Positions 27,472-36,185 of a DNA stretch of 64,000 bases are shown piece by piece. The position numbers and the translations under genes were made by a program. The notes beneath the pieces are model-generated. The model made no database searches and had not been told where the DNA came from. It was given only the letters and a program-made list of their open reading frames with translations. Numbering within the stretch: position 1 is the stretch's first letter; each line of letters begins with the position of its first letter. This DNA comes from Stanieria cyanosphaera PCC 7437. GTDB lineage: Bacteria; Cyanobacteriota; Cyanobacteriia; Cyanobacteriales; Xenococcaceae. The DNA lies in assembly GCF_000317575.1 (NCBI RefSeq), contig NC_019748.1, forward strand, positions 4,422,501-4,486,500. Direction: 5' to 3'.

Positions 27472-28350
27472 ATGTTTAATAGTTGTCTAATCTGTACTGA
27501 TTTTAATGATGGTTTGCATCGCCTCGTTAAGTTCGTTCCCGATTTAGCTCAGAGCGGTTTAAAAAGAATTGTTTTTTTTCATAGTGTGCCTTTGTGGGAA
27601 GAAGGGGAAGTACCCCGTATAGACAAAGAAAAAATTCAAGCAGCTAAACAAAGATTATCCGAAGCATTAGAGCAAGTTCCCGAAGGAATAGAAGTTAAAA
27701 TTGAAGTAGTTTCAGGAAAACCATTAGACACTATTCCCAAAATTTTAGAGGCTAATTCAATCGACGTAATTCTTACAGGTACACCGATTCGGAGTTTACT
27801 ACAAGAAAAATTTTTTGGTAGTACTAGCGTTGGTTTGGCAAAACAAACTGCTCAACCACTAATGATCATTCGTCCTCAACTGATTAGTACTTATACTGAA
27901 GAAGAGTTATCTTTACGGTGTCAGCATTTGTGGCGATATCTGCTTATTCCCTACAATGATGGTCCTTCAGCGCATTATTTGCTTGAGCAAATCAAACATT
28001 ATGCTCAAAATCGTCCTGAAAAGTCTTTTCAAAAATGCTTGCTGATTTGGGTGATTGATGACAGTACTAGACAAGGAATGTTGGCTAAATATCGTGTTGA
28101 AGAAGCACAACAAAAGTTAAAAACTGTTAAAGCTCAATTAGAAGAGTTAGGGATAGAAGTACATACTGAAGTAAAAGTAGGAAATCCTCTTCAACAAATA
28201 CTCGAAACGGCTTTAGTTTTTGATCTTAGCGCGATCGCGGTTGCTACTGACTATCGTAATACTCTTTTACAATGGACTGTTCCTAGTTTGGCTAATGATG
28301 TTTTGCGACGTAGTTGGTTTCCTGTGCTGCTATTTTCGCCTAAAAATTAA
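27472..28350 (+). CDS. tandem universal stress protein (two UspA domains)
   Basis: A 292-residue protein made of two Usp-like halves (about 1-140 and 150-292). The first half ends with a nucleotide-loop-like segment (TGTPIRSLLQEKFFGSTSVGLAKQ), where the G-x(2)-G-x(9)-G pattern is only partly kept; the second half is more degenerate (ATDYRNTLLQWTVPSLANDVLRR). ATP binding is therefore uncertain. The chosen start is MFNSCLICTD at 27472; an upstream in-frame start at 27436 would add an unlikely 12 residues. Possible cotranscription with nblA. Confidence 0.85.
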   Translation: MFNSCLICTDFNDGLHRLVKFVPDLAQSGLKRIVFFHSVPLWEEGEVPRIDKEKIQAAKQRLSEALEQVPEGIEVKIEVVSGKPLDTIPKILEANSIDVILTGTPIRSLLQEKFFGSTSVGLAKQTAQPLMIIRPQLISTYTEEELSLRCQHLWRYLLIPYNDGPSAHYLLEQIKHYAQNRPEKSFQKCLLIWVIDDSTRQGMLAKYRVEEAQQKLKTVKAQLEELGIEVHTEVKVGNPLQQILETALVFDLSAIAVATDYRNTLLQWTVPSLANDVLRRSWFPVLLFSPKN

Positions 28351-28442
28351 TTTAGGCTATTTTTCACGTTAATCAAATACAGTCAAAATCTTGGTATTAA
28401 TGTTGATGGTTGATTATTCATCCTTCATCATTCATAACTGGT

Positions 28443-28471
28443 GTAGAGACGTGTCGCCGACACGTCTCTAC
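28443..28471. repeat. dispersed palindrome, GTAGAGACG/CGTCTCTAC family
   Basis: A perfect 14-base inverted repeat around one central base, gtagagacgtgtcg / cgacacgtctctac. It lies between the usp gene and psb28. It is the most symmetrical member of the family. Confidence 0.75.
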
Positions 28472-28565
28472 TGCTAACTGAAATGACTGGCGCAGGAACA
28501 AAGAGCAATTTATGAGATGATGAAACAATAAATCTAGCACCAAAAATATCAAGACAAACTTAATT

Positions 28566-28901
28566 ATGGCAGAAATTCAATTTTCTAGAGGTGTAACAGA
28601 AGAAGTTATTCCTGATATTCGCGTTACTCGTTCTCGTACTGGTAATAGCGGTACAGCTACTTTTTATTTTGAATTCCCTAAAATTTTGAGTCAAGAAAGT
28701 ACTGATGAAGTAACTGGAATGTACTTAGTTGACGAAGAAGGAGAGATTGTTACTAGAGAAGTTAAAGGAAAATTTGTTAATGGCAAACCTACAGCAATTG
28801 AAGCTGTTTTAATTATGAAATCTGCCGAAGAATGGGAACGTTTTATTCGTTTTATGGATAGATATGCAGAAGAACACGATTTAGGTTTAACTAAATCATA
28901 G
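28566..28901 (+). CDS. psb28: photosystem II assembly protein Psb28
   Basis: A 111-residue protein with the Psb28 pattern: [10 protein letters not shown] at the start, [20 protein letters not shown] (about 17-36), [11 protein letters not shown] and [22 protein letters not shown] near the C-terminus. Psb28 binds cytoplasmic loops of PSII intermediates around CP47 and is involved in PSII assembly and repair. Length and sequence are standard. Stand-alone gene; the start follows a weak leader. Confidence 0.97.
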   Translation: MAEIQFSRGVTEEVIPDIRVTRSRTGNSGTATFYFEFPKILSQESTDEVTGMYLVDEEGEIVTREVKGKFVNGKPTAIEAVLIMKSAEEWERFIRFMDRYAEEHDLGLTKS

Positions 28902-29032
28902 TTGAGATTTGGGGATTGTTTATTGTTAGCAACAATGAACTTTTTCCCCTGTATTAAATATATATATTATTAATTTTAAAATTGCTAGTTATCAGCAAAT
29001 AATTACCCAAAATAAATGATAAATAACTAGAT

Positions 29033-29542
29033 ATGAATTCTACTCCTCATCCAGATAAAGATTTTTGGGAAATTGCTGGTGCGGTGATTACTATCAGCGA
29101 TACTCGTACCATTGAAACCGATCACAGTGGGCAAATTATTCAGCAACTTTTGCTTGATTCTGGTTATCAGGTGGCAGCATATCAAATTGTTAAAGATGAA
29201 CCAGAACAAATTATTACTCAATTAATTCAATTGAGCGGTCGCGATGATTTAGATGTTTTAATTTTTAATGGCGGAACAGGAATTGCACCTAGAGATACTA
29301 CCTATGATGCGATCGCGACTCGTTTGGAAAAGACTTTACCAGGATTTGGAGAGTTGTTTCGTTGGTTGAGTTATCAAGAAATTGGTTCAAGAGCGATCGC
29401 GTCACGAGCAATTGCAGGAGTTTATCATCAAAAGCTGATTTTTTCGCTGCCTGGTTCTTCTAATGCGGTTCGACTGGCTATGTCGCAGTTGATTTTGCCT
29501 GAGTTATCTCACTTGATCAAACAATTGCAAGGCAAATCATAA
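29033..29542 (+). CDS. moaB: MoaB/MogA-family molybdenum cofactor protein
   Basis: A 169-residue member of the molybdopterin-binding family. The motifs ISDTRTIETDHSGQII, FNGGTGIAPRDTTYDA and the SLPGSSNAVRLA loop are those of MoaB/MogA, which adenylate molybdopterin before metal insertion. The MoaB-type length and GGTG motif favour MoaB over MogA. Cyanobacteria need the cofactor for nitrate reductase. The malic enzyme gene starts about 70 bases downstream. Confidence 0.85.
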   Translation: MNSTPHPDKDFWEIAGAVITISDTRTIETDHSGQIIQQLLLDSGYQVAAYQIVKDEPEQIITQLIQLSGRDDLDVLIFNGGTGIAPRDTTYDAIATRLEKTLPGFGELFRWLSYQEIGSRAIASRAIAGVYHQKLIFSLPGSSNAVRLAMSQLILPELSHLIKQLQGKS

Positions 29543-29609
29543 AATAACCTTTCGATACAGTTTATGTTTGGGTTTTATTTTTAGAATAAGCAAAAATTTA
29601 ATTTGATCA

Positions 29610-31001
29610 ATGGTAAATTTAAACCCCAGTGCCAGCTATAGTTTAACTGTTCAACTTGAAATTCCTAATCGTCCAGGGGCTTTGGCTTCTGTGATGAGTG
29701 CGATCGCTTCAGTGGGAGGAAGTTTAGGAGATATTTCTCTTCTGCAACGTAACTTAAAATATACTCAACGGGAATTAAGTATCGATGCTTCTAGTAGTGA
29801 ACACGCAGATAAAATTATTACCGCCATTGAAGCTTTACCGAGTGTCAAGGTAATTAGTTATTGCGATCGCACTTTTGCGATTCATCAAGGGGGAAAAATT
29901 TCGATGGTGAGTAAATTGCCCCTCAAGTCACAATCAGATTTGGCAATGGCTTACACTCCTGGAGTTGGTAGGATTTGTCGAGCGATCGCAGATGAGCCTG
30001 AACAAGTTTATTCTTTAACGATTAAAGGTAATACAGTTGCGGTGGTAACTGATGGTAGTGCCGTTTTAGGATTAGGAAATTTAGGGCCCCAAGCTGCCTT
30101 ACCTGTAATGGAAGGAAAAGCTTTACTCTTTAAAGAATTTGCCAAGATTGACGCTTTTCCCATCTGTTTGGCTACTCAAGATACAGAAAAGATTATTGAA
30201 GCAGTTAAAAATATTGCTCCTGTATTTGGTGGCATTAATTTAGAAGATATTGCTGCGCCTCGTTGTTTTGAAATCGAACAAAGATTAAGAAAAGAATTAG
30301 ATATTCCTGTCTTCCACGACGATCAACACGGTACAGCGATTGTTAGTTTAGCAGCATTGTATAACGCCTTAAAATTAGTCGGAAAAACCCTTGAAGAAAT
30401 TAAGATTGTCATTAATGGTGCAGGGGCTGCTGGAATTGCGATCGCTAATTTATTTAAAAAAGCCGGAGCAACTACAATTTGGCTTTGTGATTCCAAAGGT
30501 ATTCTTTCTCAACAAAGAAACGATCTTAGTGAAGAAAAAAAAGTCTTTGCCGTATCTACTAGTGGTACTTTAGCCGATGCGATGCATGATGCCGATGTTT
30601 TCCTTGGTGTTAGTGCGCCTGGAGTGGTAACACCAGAAATGGTTCATACAATGGCATCCCAACCAATTGTAATGGCAATGGCCAATCCAATTCCTGAAAT
30701 CCAACCAGAATTAATTTATGATGACGTGGCTGTCATGGCAACAGGAAGAAGTGATTATCCCAATCAAATTAATAATGTTTTAGCTTTTCCTGGAGTATTT
30801 CGGGGTGCATTAGATTGCCGAGCTTCAGGTATTACGATTAATATGTATCTGGAAGCAGCAAAAGCGATCGCGGCTTTAATTAATTCGGAAGATTTAGACC
30901 GAGAACATATTATTCCCTCTGTCTTTGATCCTAGAGTTGCCGATGCTGTAGCTAGTGCTGTCAGACAAGCAGCCCTACAAGATGGAGTTGCCCGTAAATA
31001 G
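29610..31001 (+). CDS. NAD(P)-dependent malic enzyme with N-terminal ACT domain
   Basis: A 463-residue enzyme. Residues about 10-85 form an ACT domain (LEIPNRPGALASVMSAIASVGG), a ligand-sensing module. The rest is a bacterial malic enzyme: MAYTPGVGRICRAI, VVTDGSAVLGLGNLG, PVFHDDQHGTAIV (metal site) and the nucleotide loop INGAGAAGIAIANL. It converts malate to pyruvate and CO2. The ACT domain suggests control by an amino acid or similar ligand; such fusions occur in other bacteria and cyanobacteria. The gene may start the transcription unit that continues to 31055. Confidence 0.92.
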   Translation: MVNLNPSASYSLTVQLEIPNRPGALASVMSAIASVGGSLGDISLLQRNLKYTQRELSIDASSSEHADKIITAIEALPSVKVISYCDRTFAIHQGGKISMVSKLPLKSQSDLAMAYTPGVGRICRAIADEPEQVYSLTIKGNTVAVVTDGSAVLGLGNLGPQAALPVMEGKALLFKEFAKIDAFPICLATQDTEKIIEAVKNIAPVFGGINLEDIAAPRCFEIEQRLRKELDIPVFHDDQHGTAIVSLAALYNALKLVGKTLEEIKIVINGAGAAGIAIANLFKKAGATTIWLCDSKGILSQQRNDLSEEKKVFAVSTSGTLADAMHDADVFLGVSAPGVVTPEMVHTMASQPIVMAMANPIPEIQPELIYDDVAVMATGRSDYPNQINNVLAFPGVFRGALDCRASGITINMYLEAAKAIAALINSEDLDREHIIPSVFDPRVADAVASAVRQAALQDGVARK

Positions 31002-31054
31002 GGAACTTTCCAGGGGGAATTGTCGACCATTAAATCCACAATCTCCCAAGAATT

Positions 31055-31825
31055 ATGGATGATATTCCAGAAGCAATTCGAGAAAAAGTAGATAAACAAA
31101 AGTCTACCACCATACCTTTAAATCTAATTTTAGCTGGAATCTTTAGTTTAGGCGTGACTGCCTTACTAATGAGTTTTTTCTTATCACGTTCTAGCGTCGA
31201 AGTTGAGAGCAAAATACCAAGTTCTCCGACTCCTCCACCCTCAGTATCAGCACCACCAGCTAAACCCAAACCTTCTCCCCAACCAGCTTCTGAAAAGATA
31301 GAAAATGTACTTGGACATTTACCTTATCAGGAAATTTCCCCTGATCAACTCAGTTCCATTACTGCCGATGGCAAAATTCGTCTCGAACAAAAAGCAGCCG
31401 AAAAATTTATCGAAATGCAAGCAGCAGCAGCAGCAGAAGGAATTAGTTTAACACCTATTTCTGGTTATCGTTCTATTTCCGAGCAAGATTACTTGTTTTT
31501 TGGGGTCAAAGCCGAAAGAAGTCAAAATACTAGCAAAAGAGCAGAAGTTAGTGCGCCTCCTGGTTACAGCGAACACCACACTGGTTATGCGGTCGACATC
31601 GGTGATGGTAAAGTACCTGCAACTCACGTCAGTCCTGACTTTGAAAACACGGCTGCCTTTAAATGGTTACAAAATAATGCGGGTCGCTATAGTTATGAGT
31701 TATCTTTTCCTCGTAACAATCCTCAAGGAATTAGTTACGAACCTTGGCATTGGCGTTACGTTGGCGATCGCAAAAGTTTAGAAACTTTTTACAAAGCTCG
31801 TAACCTCAAGCAGCCTAATAATTAA
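31055..31825 (+). CDS. VanY-type D-alanyl-D-alanine carboxypeptidase (M15)
   Basis: A 256-residue membrane-anchored peptidase. A single membrane segment lies at 21-43, followed by a Pro-rich linker. The catalytic domain has SxHxxGxAxD (SEHHTGYAVDIGD) and EPWHWRYVG, the zinc-site motifs of M15B peptidases, and PISGYRS upstream. It would trim the terminal D-Ala of peptidoglycan stem peptides in the periplasm. It is not evidence of vancomycin resistance. The first gene of the uncharacterised four-gene group begins 23 bases after its stop. Confidence 0.92.
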   Translation: MDDIPEAIREKVDKQKSTTIPLNLILAGIFSLGVTALLMSFFLSRSSVEVESKIPSSPTPPPSVSAPPAKPKPSPQPASEKIENVLGHLPYQEISPDQLSSITADGKIRLEQKAAEKFIEMQAAAAAEGISLTPISGYRSISEQDYLFFGVKAERSQNTSKRAEVSAPPGYSEHHTGYAVDIGDGKVPATHVSPDFENTAAFKWLQNNAGRYSYELSFPRNNPQGISYEPWHWRYVGDRKSLETFYKARNLKQPNN

Positions 31826-31848
31826 TTATTAATTTGACTCTTAAATGT

Positions 31849-32268
31849 ATGACAGCAATTGAAGAATTCAAAGCCAAAATTAAAGCTGGAGAAGTTTTTG
31901 ATGCCCTAACTCTAGCAATGAGTGAAGCAATTGAGTTAAAAATTACTACTTGGGTATCTTCTTCAACGATGGATTTTCCCGAAGATGAACCCCAACCCGG
32001 TTATCGTTTACGTACCAGCATTAATTTGGTAGATGGCAAAGTTGAAAACGAAATTGGTAGTGAATTTATCGGCAATTCCGATTATGAAGCAATTCAACAA
32101 TTACATCTAGAACAAGTCAAACAAGGACGAGAAATTTTACTTAAAAATCTTGAAAGTCTGCAAAAGATGTTTGTGGTTCTCACGGAAACTTTATCAGAAT
32201 TACCCAAAACTTCATTTCCGCGATTACAATCGAAACCAGCAGCTTTATCGTCTTCTCAGACCGAATAA
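31849..32268 (+). CDS. uncharacterised protein, member A of a local paralog family
   Basis: A 139-residue soluble protein. It aligns along its length with the first 115 residues of the next gene: EFK..(I/L)(K/R)AG near the start, then AMS...EL.ITTW, PQPG.RLRT.INLV.G...NEIG..FI.N and the helical HL.QV..G....NL.SLQ.MF. The TTG at 31834 would add five residues; I use the ATG at 31849. It follows the carboxypeptidase closely, so probably shares its transcript. I do not recognise the family. No signal peptide or membrane segment. Confidence 0.75.
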   Translation: MTAIEEFKAKIKAGEVFDALTLAMSEAIELKITTWVSSSTMDFPEDEPQPGYRLRTSINLVDGKVENEIGSEFIGNSDYEAIQQLHLEQVKQGREILLKNLESLQKMFVVLTETLSELPKTSFPRLQSKPAALSSSQTE

Positions 32269-32281
32269 GATCAAAATTAAT

Positions 32282-32312
32282 TTATGTAAGGGTTTGGCAT
32301 TGCCAAACTTTT
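32282..32312 (+). terminator. weak hairpin between paralogs A and B
   Basis: Inverted repeat gtttggca / tgccaaac with one central base, followed by only four T. It could attenuate transcription into the next gene or be a small repeat. Confidence 0.35.
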
Positions 32313-32341
32313 ACTGAAAATCATTAATTAGGAGAATTTTT

Positions 32342-33163
32342 ATGGCAGCCAGTGCAGAATTTAAACAAGCTCTAAGAGCGGGACAACTAACTGAAGCTTT
32401 TGTGATCGCGATGAGCAAAACTCCAGAATTAGAAATTACTACCTGGATTGCCTCTCCCAATCAAACTCAGTCTACTTCAACTCAACCCCAACCAGGACAT
32501 CGTTTACGTACCCAAATTAATTTAGTTGCTGGAGAAATCAAAAACGAAATCGGCGATCGCTTTATTCATAATGACGCTGATCAACAAGTTCATCAATTTC
32601 ATCTCGATCAAGTATCGAGGGGTCATCAAACTATTAAACAAAATTTACTCAGTCTACAACAGATGTTTCGTTTGATGGCAGTTTTACAAAACTATCAACA
32701 GAGTGGAGAATACCGCGAATTAAATTGGTCACCTGAAGCTCAATCGCCTCAAAATGTTCATGACCAAATTTCCCAGTCAATGTCTATTGATTCTAATTCT
32801 GTTCAATTAAATTCAGCTTCTACTATTAATCAACTTGAAGTTGAGGAACAATTAAATCGCGATCGCTATTCTACTACTTTTATCAGTGCCGAAGAAGATG
32901 ATGATGAAACTAATTTATTATCTTTAGAGGATTTAGAAGCAGAGCCTGAAGATCAAGCTATCAGACAATCAGTAGAAGAAGAATGGGGAGAATGGTTACA
33001 AGAAGAGGATGATGATTCAGCAATGGCAGCAGATATTTTAGATATTGACTCTTTAGAATTAAATGAAGCTGCTCGTTGGGATGAACTTGATAACACCGAA
33101 TTTTTACCCAATACTTCAGCTAGATTTTTTGACAAAAATAAGCCAAATTCCAATCATCCTTAG
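32342..33163 (+). CDS. uncharacterised protein, member B with acidic tail
   Basis: A 273-residue protein. Residues 1-115 are a paralog of member A (PQPGHRLRTQINLVAGEIKN, HLDQVSRGHQTIKQNLLSLQ). The rest is a low-complexity, strongly acidic tail with runs such as EEDDDETNLLSLEDLEAEPE and EEWGEWLQEEDDD. A tail like this may bind a basic partner, or be disordered. An aggaga ribosome-binding site sits seven to eight bases before the ATG. Function unknown. Confidence 0.75.
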   Translation: MAASAEFKQALRAGQLTEAFVIAMSKTPELEITTWIASPNQTQSTSTQPQPGHRLRTQINLVAGEIKNEIGDRFIHNDADQQVHQFHLDQVSRGHQTIKQNLLSLQQMFRLMAVLQNYQQSGEYRELNWSPEAQSPQNVHDQISQSMSIDSNSVQLNSASTINQLEVEEQLNRDRYSTTFISAEEDDDETNLLSLEDLEAEPEDQAIRQSVEEEWGEWLQEEDDDSAMAADILDIDSLELNEAARWDELDNTEFLPNTSARFFDKNKPNSNHP

Positions 33164-33225
33164 TAATAGCAGTTTAATAAATCGAGAACTATACTTGAAA
33201 GAATTAAAATTTTTATACTAAAGCT

Positions 33226-33990
33226 GTGAGCGCAAACAAATATTCAACAGCTATTGAGCAAAATAACGATCGAGGTAAACCTCCTCACTCAAAATTTCAA
33301 CAGTGGCTCAACTCTTTAACAGATTCATTAGGAGAAGTTACTGCTCTAGAAATTAATACCACTTTTGTTGAAGAAATTACCAAAGAACAATTTATTCCTT
33401 GGCAAGTTTATCAAGAAATATATCTCATTTCTCGGCAACAGCTTCAACAGATTCAGATTCATTCTGATTTATGCGATCGCTATTTACAACTTCGTCGTCA
33501 GTTAGAATTAGCCTACACTTTACTTTTAATCGATCCTGCTTCTGAGTTTTATGACTCAGAACAAGAAGCTCAAGCCAAACAAAATTTAACTATTCTTAGT
33601 CAATCTAATTCTGAATGGGAACGTCTTCCTACTCAACTTCCCGAGCCGATTCCCGATCCTACTAAGCAAACAACTGTTTCGGTTTTTAATCTTTTAGATA
33701 ATTATTATTTTTTACGAACTCTACGCCAGCTAGCAACTGTTAAACAAAGTTTAGATCAACAAAATCAACTTTTAAATCTTAAAAACAATAACTCTCCTGC
33801 AATTTATGCTCAGACTAAAATTCAGTTAGATGGGAAAATTTTTAATTGTTATTCTCAAGCTATTTTGACTCATCCTCATCAATCACAAATTTTAAATCTG
33901 CATCAAAATAGTATTTTTTGGGGTGAAAAACAATGGTCTTCACTTTTTAAAACTATTATTAATTTGATTGCTAAAAAAAAGAAAATATAG
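33226..33990 (+). CDS. uncharacterised protein, possible member C
   Basis: A 254-residue soluble, Gln-rich, mostly helical protein starting with GTG. Its final 55 residues contain TKIQLDGKIFNCY, which resembles the TSINLVDGKVENE / TQINLVAGEIKNE strand of members A and B and the STISLDGKIVQQI of the next gene. A long helix-like segment follows, also as in A and B. The N-terminal 150 residues look unrelated to A and B. It begins 62 bases after member B. I infer a shared C-terminal fold; identity is too low to claim by eye. Confidence 0.6.
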   Translation: MSANKYSTAIEQNNDRGKPPHSKFQQWLNSLTDSLGEVTALEINTTFVEEITKEQFIPWQVYQEIYLISRQQLQQIQIHSDLCDRYLQLRRQLELAYTLLLIDPASEFYDSEQEAQAKQNLTILSQSNSEWERLPTQLPEPIPDPTKQTTVSVFNLLDNYYFLRTLRQLATVKQSLDQQNQLLNLKNNNSPAIYAQTKIQLDGKIFNCYSQAILTHPHQSQILNLHQNSIFWGEKQWSSLFKTIINLIAKKKKI

Positions 33991-34050
33991 CGAGTTTATA
34001 TTTTTAGAGATACAGTTCATTTCCTTAATTTTTGTTAATTGTTAATTGAT

Positions 34051-34079
34051 GTACAGACGTAGCACCGCGTAGTCTCTAC
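34051..34079. repeat. dispersed palindrome, imperfect
   Basis: gtacagacgtagca / cgcgtagtctctact, a decayed member of the family listed at 4722, in the spacer between members C and D. It is preceded by ttaattgttaattgatg and followed by ggtaactgataa, short phrases that recur beside other copies. Confidence 0.6.
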
Positions 34080-34096
34080 TGGTAACTGATAATAGT

Positions 34097-34834
34097 ATGA
34101 AATCAGATTCGTGGATTCACATTGAAAAAATTCAAGTTAGTCGTCAGCAAAATTTACCTAACCGCGTTTGTTTTCAATTTAATGAAAATTTGCTGAGAGA
34201 AATACAATTATGGCAAGAAACCAATCGCAAGTTTCAGTTTGCTTCGGAAATTTTAACTGATTTTCGTTCCTATGTTTTACTAAATCATCAAAATAATTTT
34301 TCTGTTGAACTAAACTTTTGTTCTTTTTATCAACAAGACGAAGAAAAAACTGCCGTTATTCAAAGCACAATTTCTTTAGATGGAAAAATTGTTCAACAAA
34401 TTCGCCATGATTACTTGCAAGAGTTTCAATTACTCCAACGAATTATCAATGCTCATTATTGGGTGATTGAACAAATGTTAAATCAACTCAAACTAAAATC
34501 ATCAAGTAAACGCACAGGGTTGGCTTCTAAAAGTCGCAAGAAACAAACCTCTCAGTTCGCACGTCACCTTGCTCAAGAGAGCCAATTGTTGTCTTGGGGT
34601 TTATCTTTAGGTTTAACAATAATTGTAGTTTTAATGTTAATTGTAGCTTCAATTAATTTACCAGTTATTTTAATAATCACTGTTTTATTTGCTCTTTTAG
34701 CCCAAGTAGTTATTAAAAATTTTTTATTATCTAATAGCTCTGATTTAGCTTTACAAAAACTATTAAGTAAGAGATTTTTATCATCAACTAAAATAAAAAA
34801 GATTAAGTTTAATTATTTGAACAAATTAAAATAA
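34097..34834 (+). CDS. uncharacterised membrane protein, possible member D
   Basis: A 245-residue protein. The N-terminal 135 residues include a beta-rich part (FSVELNFCSFYQQD) and STISLDGKIVQQI, like members A-C, followed by a helix (LLQRIINAHYWVIEQMLNQL). A basic linker (SSSKRTGLASKSRKKQ) leads into two adjacent membrane segments at about 171-190 and 192-213. It would place the shared domain in the cytoplasm next to the membrane. Function unknown. It is separated from member C by a repeat, so may have its own promoter. Confidence 0.65.
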   Translation: MKSDSWIHIEKIQVSRQQNLPNRVCFQFNENLLREIQLWQETNRKFQFASEILTDFRSYVLLNHQNNFSVELNFCSFYQQDEEKTAVIQSTISLDGKIVQQIRHDYLQEFQLLQRIINAHYWVIEQMLNQLKLKSSSKRTGLASKSRKKQTSQFARHLAQESQLLSWGLSLGLTIIVVLMLIVASINLPVILIITVLFALLAQVVIKNFLLSNSSDLALQKLLSKRFLSSTKIKKIKFNYLNKLK

Positions 34835-35004
34835 ATTTTATCTTTCAAAATTAAGTAGAGAGCCTTCCTGAATTATCTCTATCTTTTGATAGACTAATTA
34901 AGAATTAATATAGTAGTTACCGCAATTATTGGATGAGGTTATCCACACTAGGAAAATCAGAGCAATTTGTCAAAATAAAAGCAGGTTTTAATTAGGAAGA
35001 AACA

Positions 35005-35313
35005 ATGAAATTTTCTCTTACCTCTCTTTACAACTGGTATCGTAACGCAATCCGCAACCCTAAATATCGCTGGTGGATCATTCTTGGTACTTTAATTTAT
35101 TTAATCAGTCCTATTGATATTTCACCTGATTTTATTCCTATTGCAGGTCAAATTGATGACTTTATGCTCGCGACTTTATTAGTAACAGAACTATCTCAAT
35201 TATTCTTAGATAAATTTAAATCTAATAAACAAGACATTGGAGTATCTCAAGAAAATGTTGGCCAAGATGTGATCGATGTAGAAGTCGAACCAGTTTCCAC
35301 CCAAAAAAGCTAA
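35005..35313 (+). CDS. DUF1232 (YkvA-like) membrane protein
   Basis: A 102-residue protein with the DUF1232 signature: NPKYRWWIILGTLIYLISPID, then ISPDFIPIAGQIDDFMLATL. The Asp-Pro-rich SPID/PDFIP pattern and two short hydrophobic segments are typical. The tail is hydrophilic (VIDVEVEPVSTQKS). The family is widespread in bacteria and has no established role. The gene is preceded by aggaagaaaca. Confidence 0.88.
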   Translation: MKFSLTSLYNWYRNAIRNPKYRWWIILGTLIYLISPIDISPDFIPIAGQIDDFMLATLLVTELSQLFLDKFKSNKQDIGVSQENVGQDVIDVEVEPVSTQKS

Positions 35314-35621
35314 ATTTTAGCCTCGGTGTAACCAGTGTTTTTTGTCGATCTATGCATAGATTTTTCTAGTTTTTTTTTGGGATTGATTACAATCTCAGCA
35401 ATTAAAATTATTCTTAAAGAAATTAACTGTGGGGGATAGAAAATTTTCCTCCGTATATTCAACCATAGTGTTGACTATTTTGGCTGCTTAAGATAAATTT
35501 TAATGTCTCTCTTAAATTACCTAGCCATAATGCTCGCCAATATGGTTAAACTAGTCCATAATTTGCGGTTAAATCCAAAAAACAATGTAAACTAAATCTT
35601 ACTTACGAATGAGGACGTAAG
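35314..35621. other. intergenic region upstream of gcvH
   Basis: About 310 AT-rich bases. I looked for a glycine riboswitch before gcvH and did not find its conserved core. It should carry the gcvH promoter. Confidence 0.5.
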
Positions 35622-36017
35622 ATGGAACTAGAATATCCTGAAGACTTAAAATACTTGGACACTCACGAATATATTCGTTTAGAAGGAGAGATTGCTACTA
35701 TTGGAGTGAGTGCTTTTGCGATCGATCAATTAGGTGACTTGGTTTTTCTCGAACTGCCAGAGGTGGGAGATGCTTTAGAAGTAGGAGAAAGCTTTGGTAG
35801 TATCGAATCTGTTAAAGCAGTGGAGGATTTGTATCCCCCCGTGTCTGGAACAGTAATAGAAAGAAATGAAGCTATGATCGAATCTCCAGAGTTAATTGCT
35901 GATGATCCTTATGGAGAAGGTTGGTTAATCAAAATTAGGGTAGAAAATCCTGATGATGATATACCCGATGCTTTATCTGCAAGCGAATATCGCGCTCAAG
36001 TAGAAGGAAACGATTAA
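35622..36017 (+). CDS. gcvH: glycine cleavage system H protein
   Basis: A 131-residue lipoyl carrier of the glycine cleavage complex. The lipoylation site is K65 in [12 protein letters not shown]. It shuttles the aminomethyl group from P to T protein; in cyanobacteria it works in photorespiratory glycine decarboxylation. gcvP follows 168 bases downstream, so they are probably coregulated. gcvT is not in the window. Confidence 0.97.
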   Translation: MELEYPEDLKYLDTHEYIRLEGEIATIGVSAFAIDQLGDLVFLELPEVGDALEVGESFGSIESVKAVEDLYPPVSGTVIERNEAMIESPELIADDPYGEGWLIKIRVENPDDDIPDALSASEYRAQVEGND

Positions 36018-36185
36018 ATCAATCCTCCCTCAACTAATTTTTGGAAAAATATCTGAAAATTTTTTATTTCCTATTCTAAAAAAATTTGCTAAGGTTTGTA
36101 ACAACATACCTAATTAAACATTAAGTGGTAGCGTCAAGAACCAAATTCTCGATGCGCCACTATTTTTCTAATTAAACAGACTCCT

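Noticed and set aside
31055-31825. VanY-type protein as a vancomycin resistance gene
   Set aside because: M15 carboxypeptidases are normal cell-wall enzymes; no vanHAX or regulator genes are nearby.
35314-35621. A glycine riboswitch in front of gcvH
   Set aside because: The conserved tandem aptamer core was not visible on either strand.
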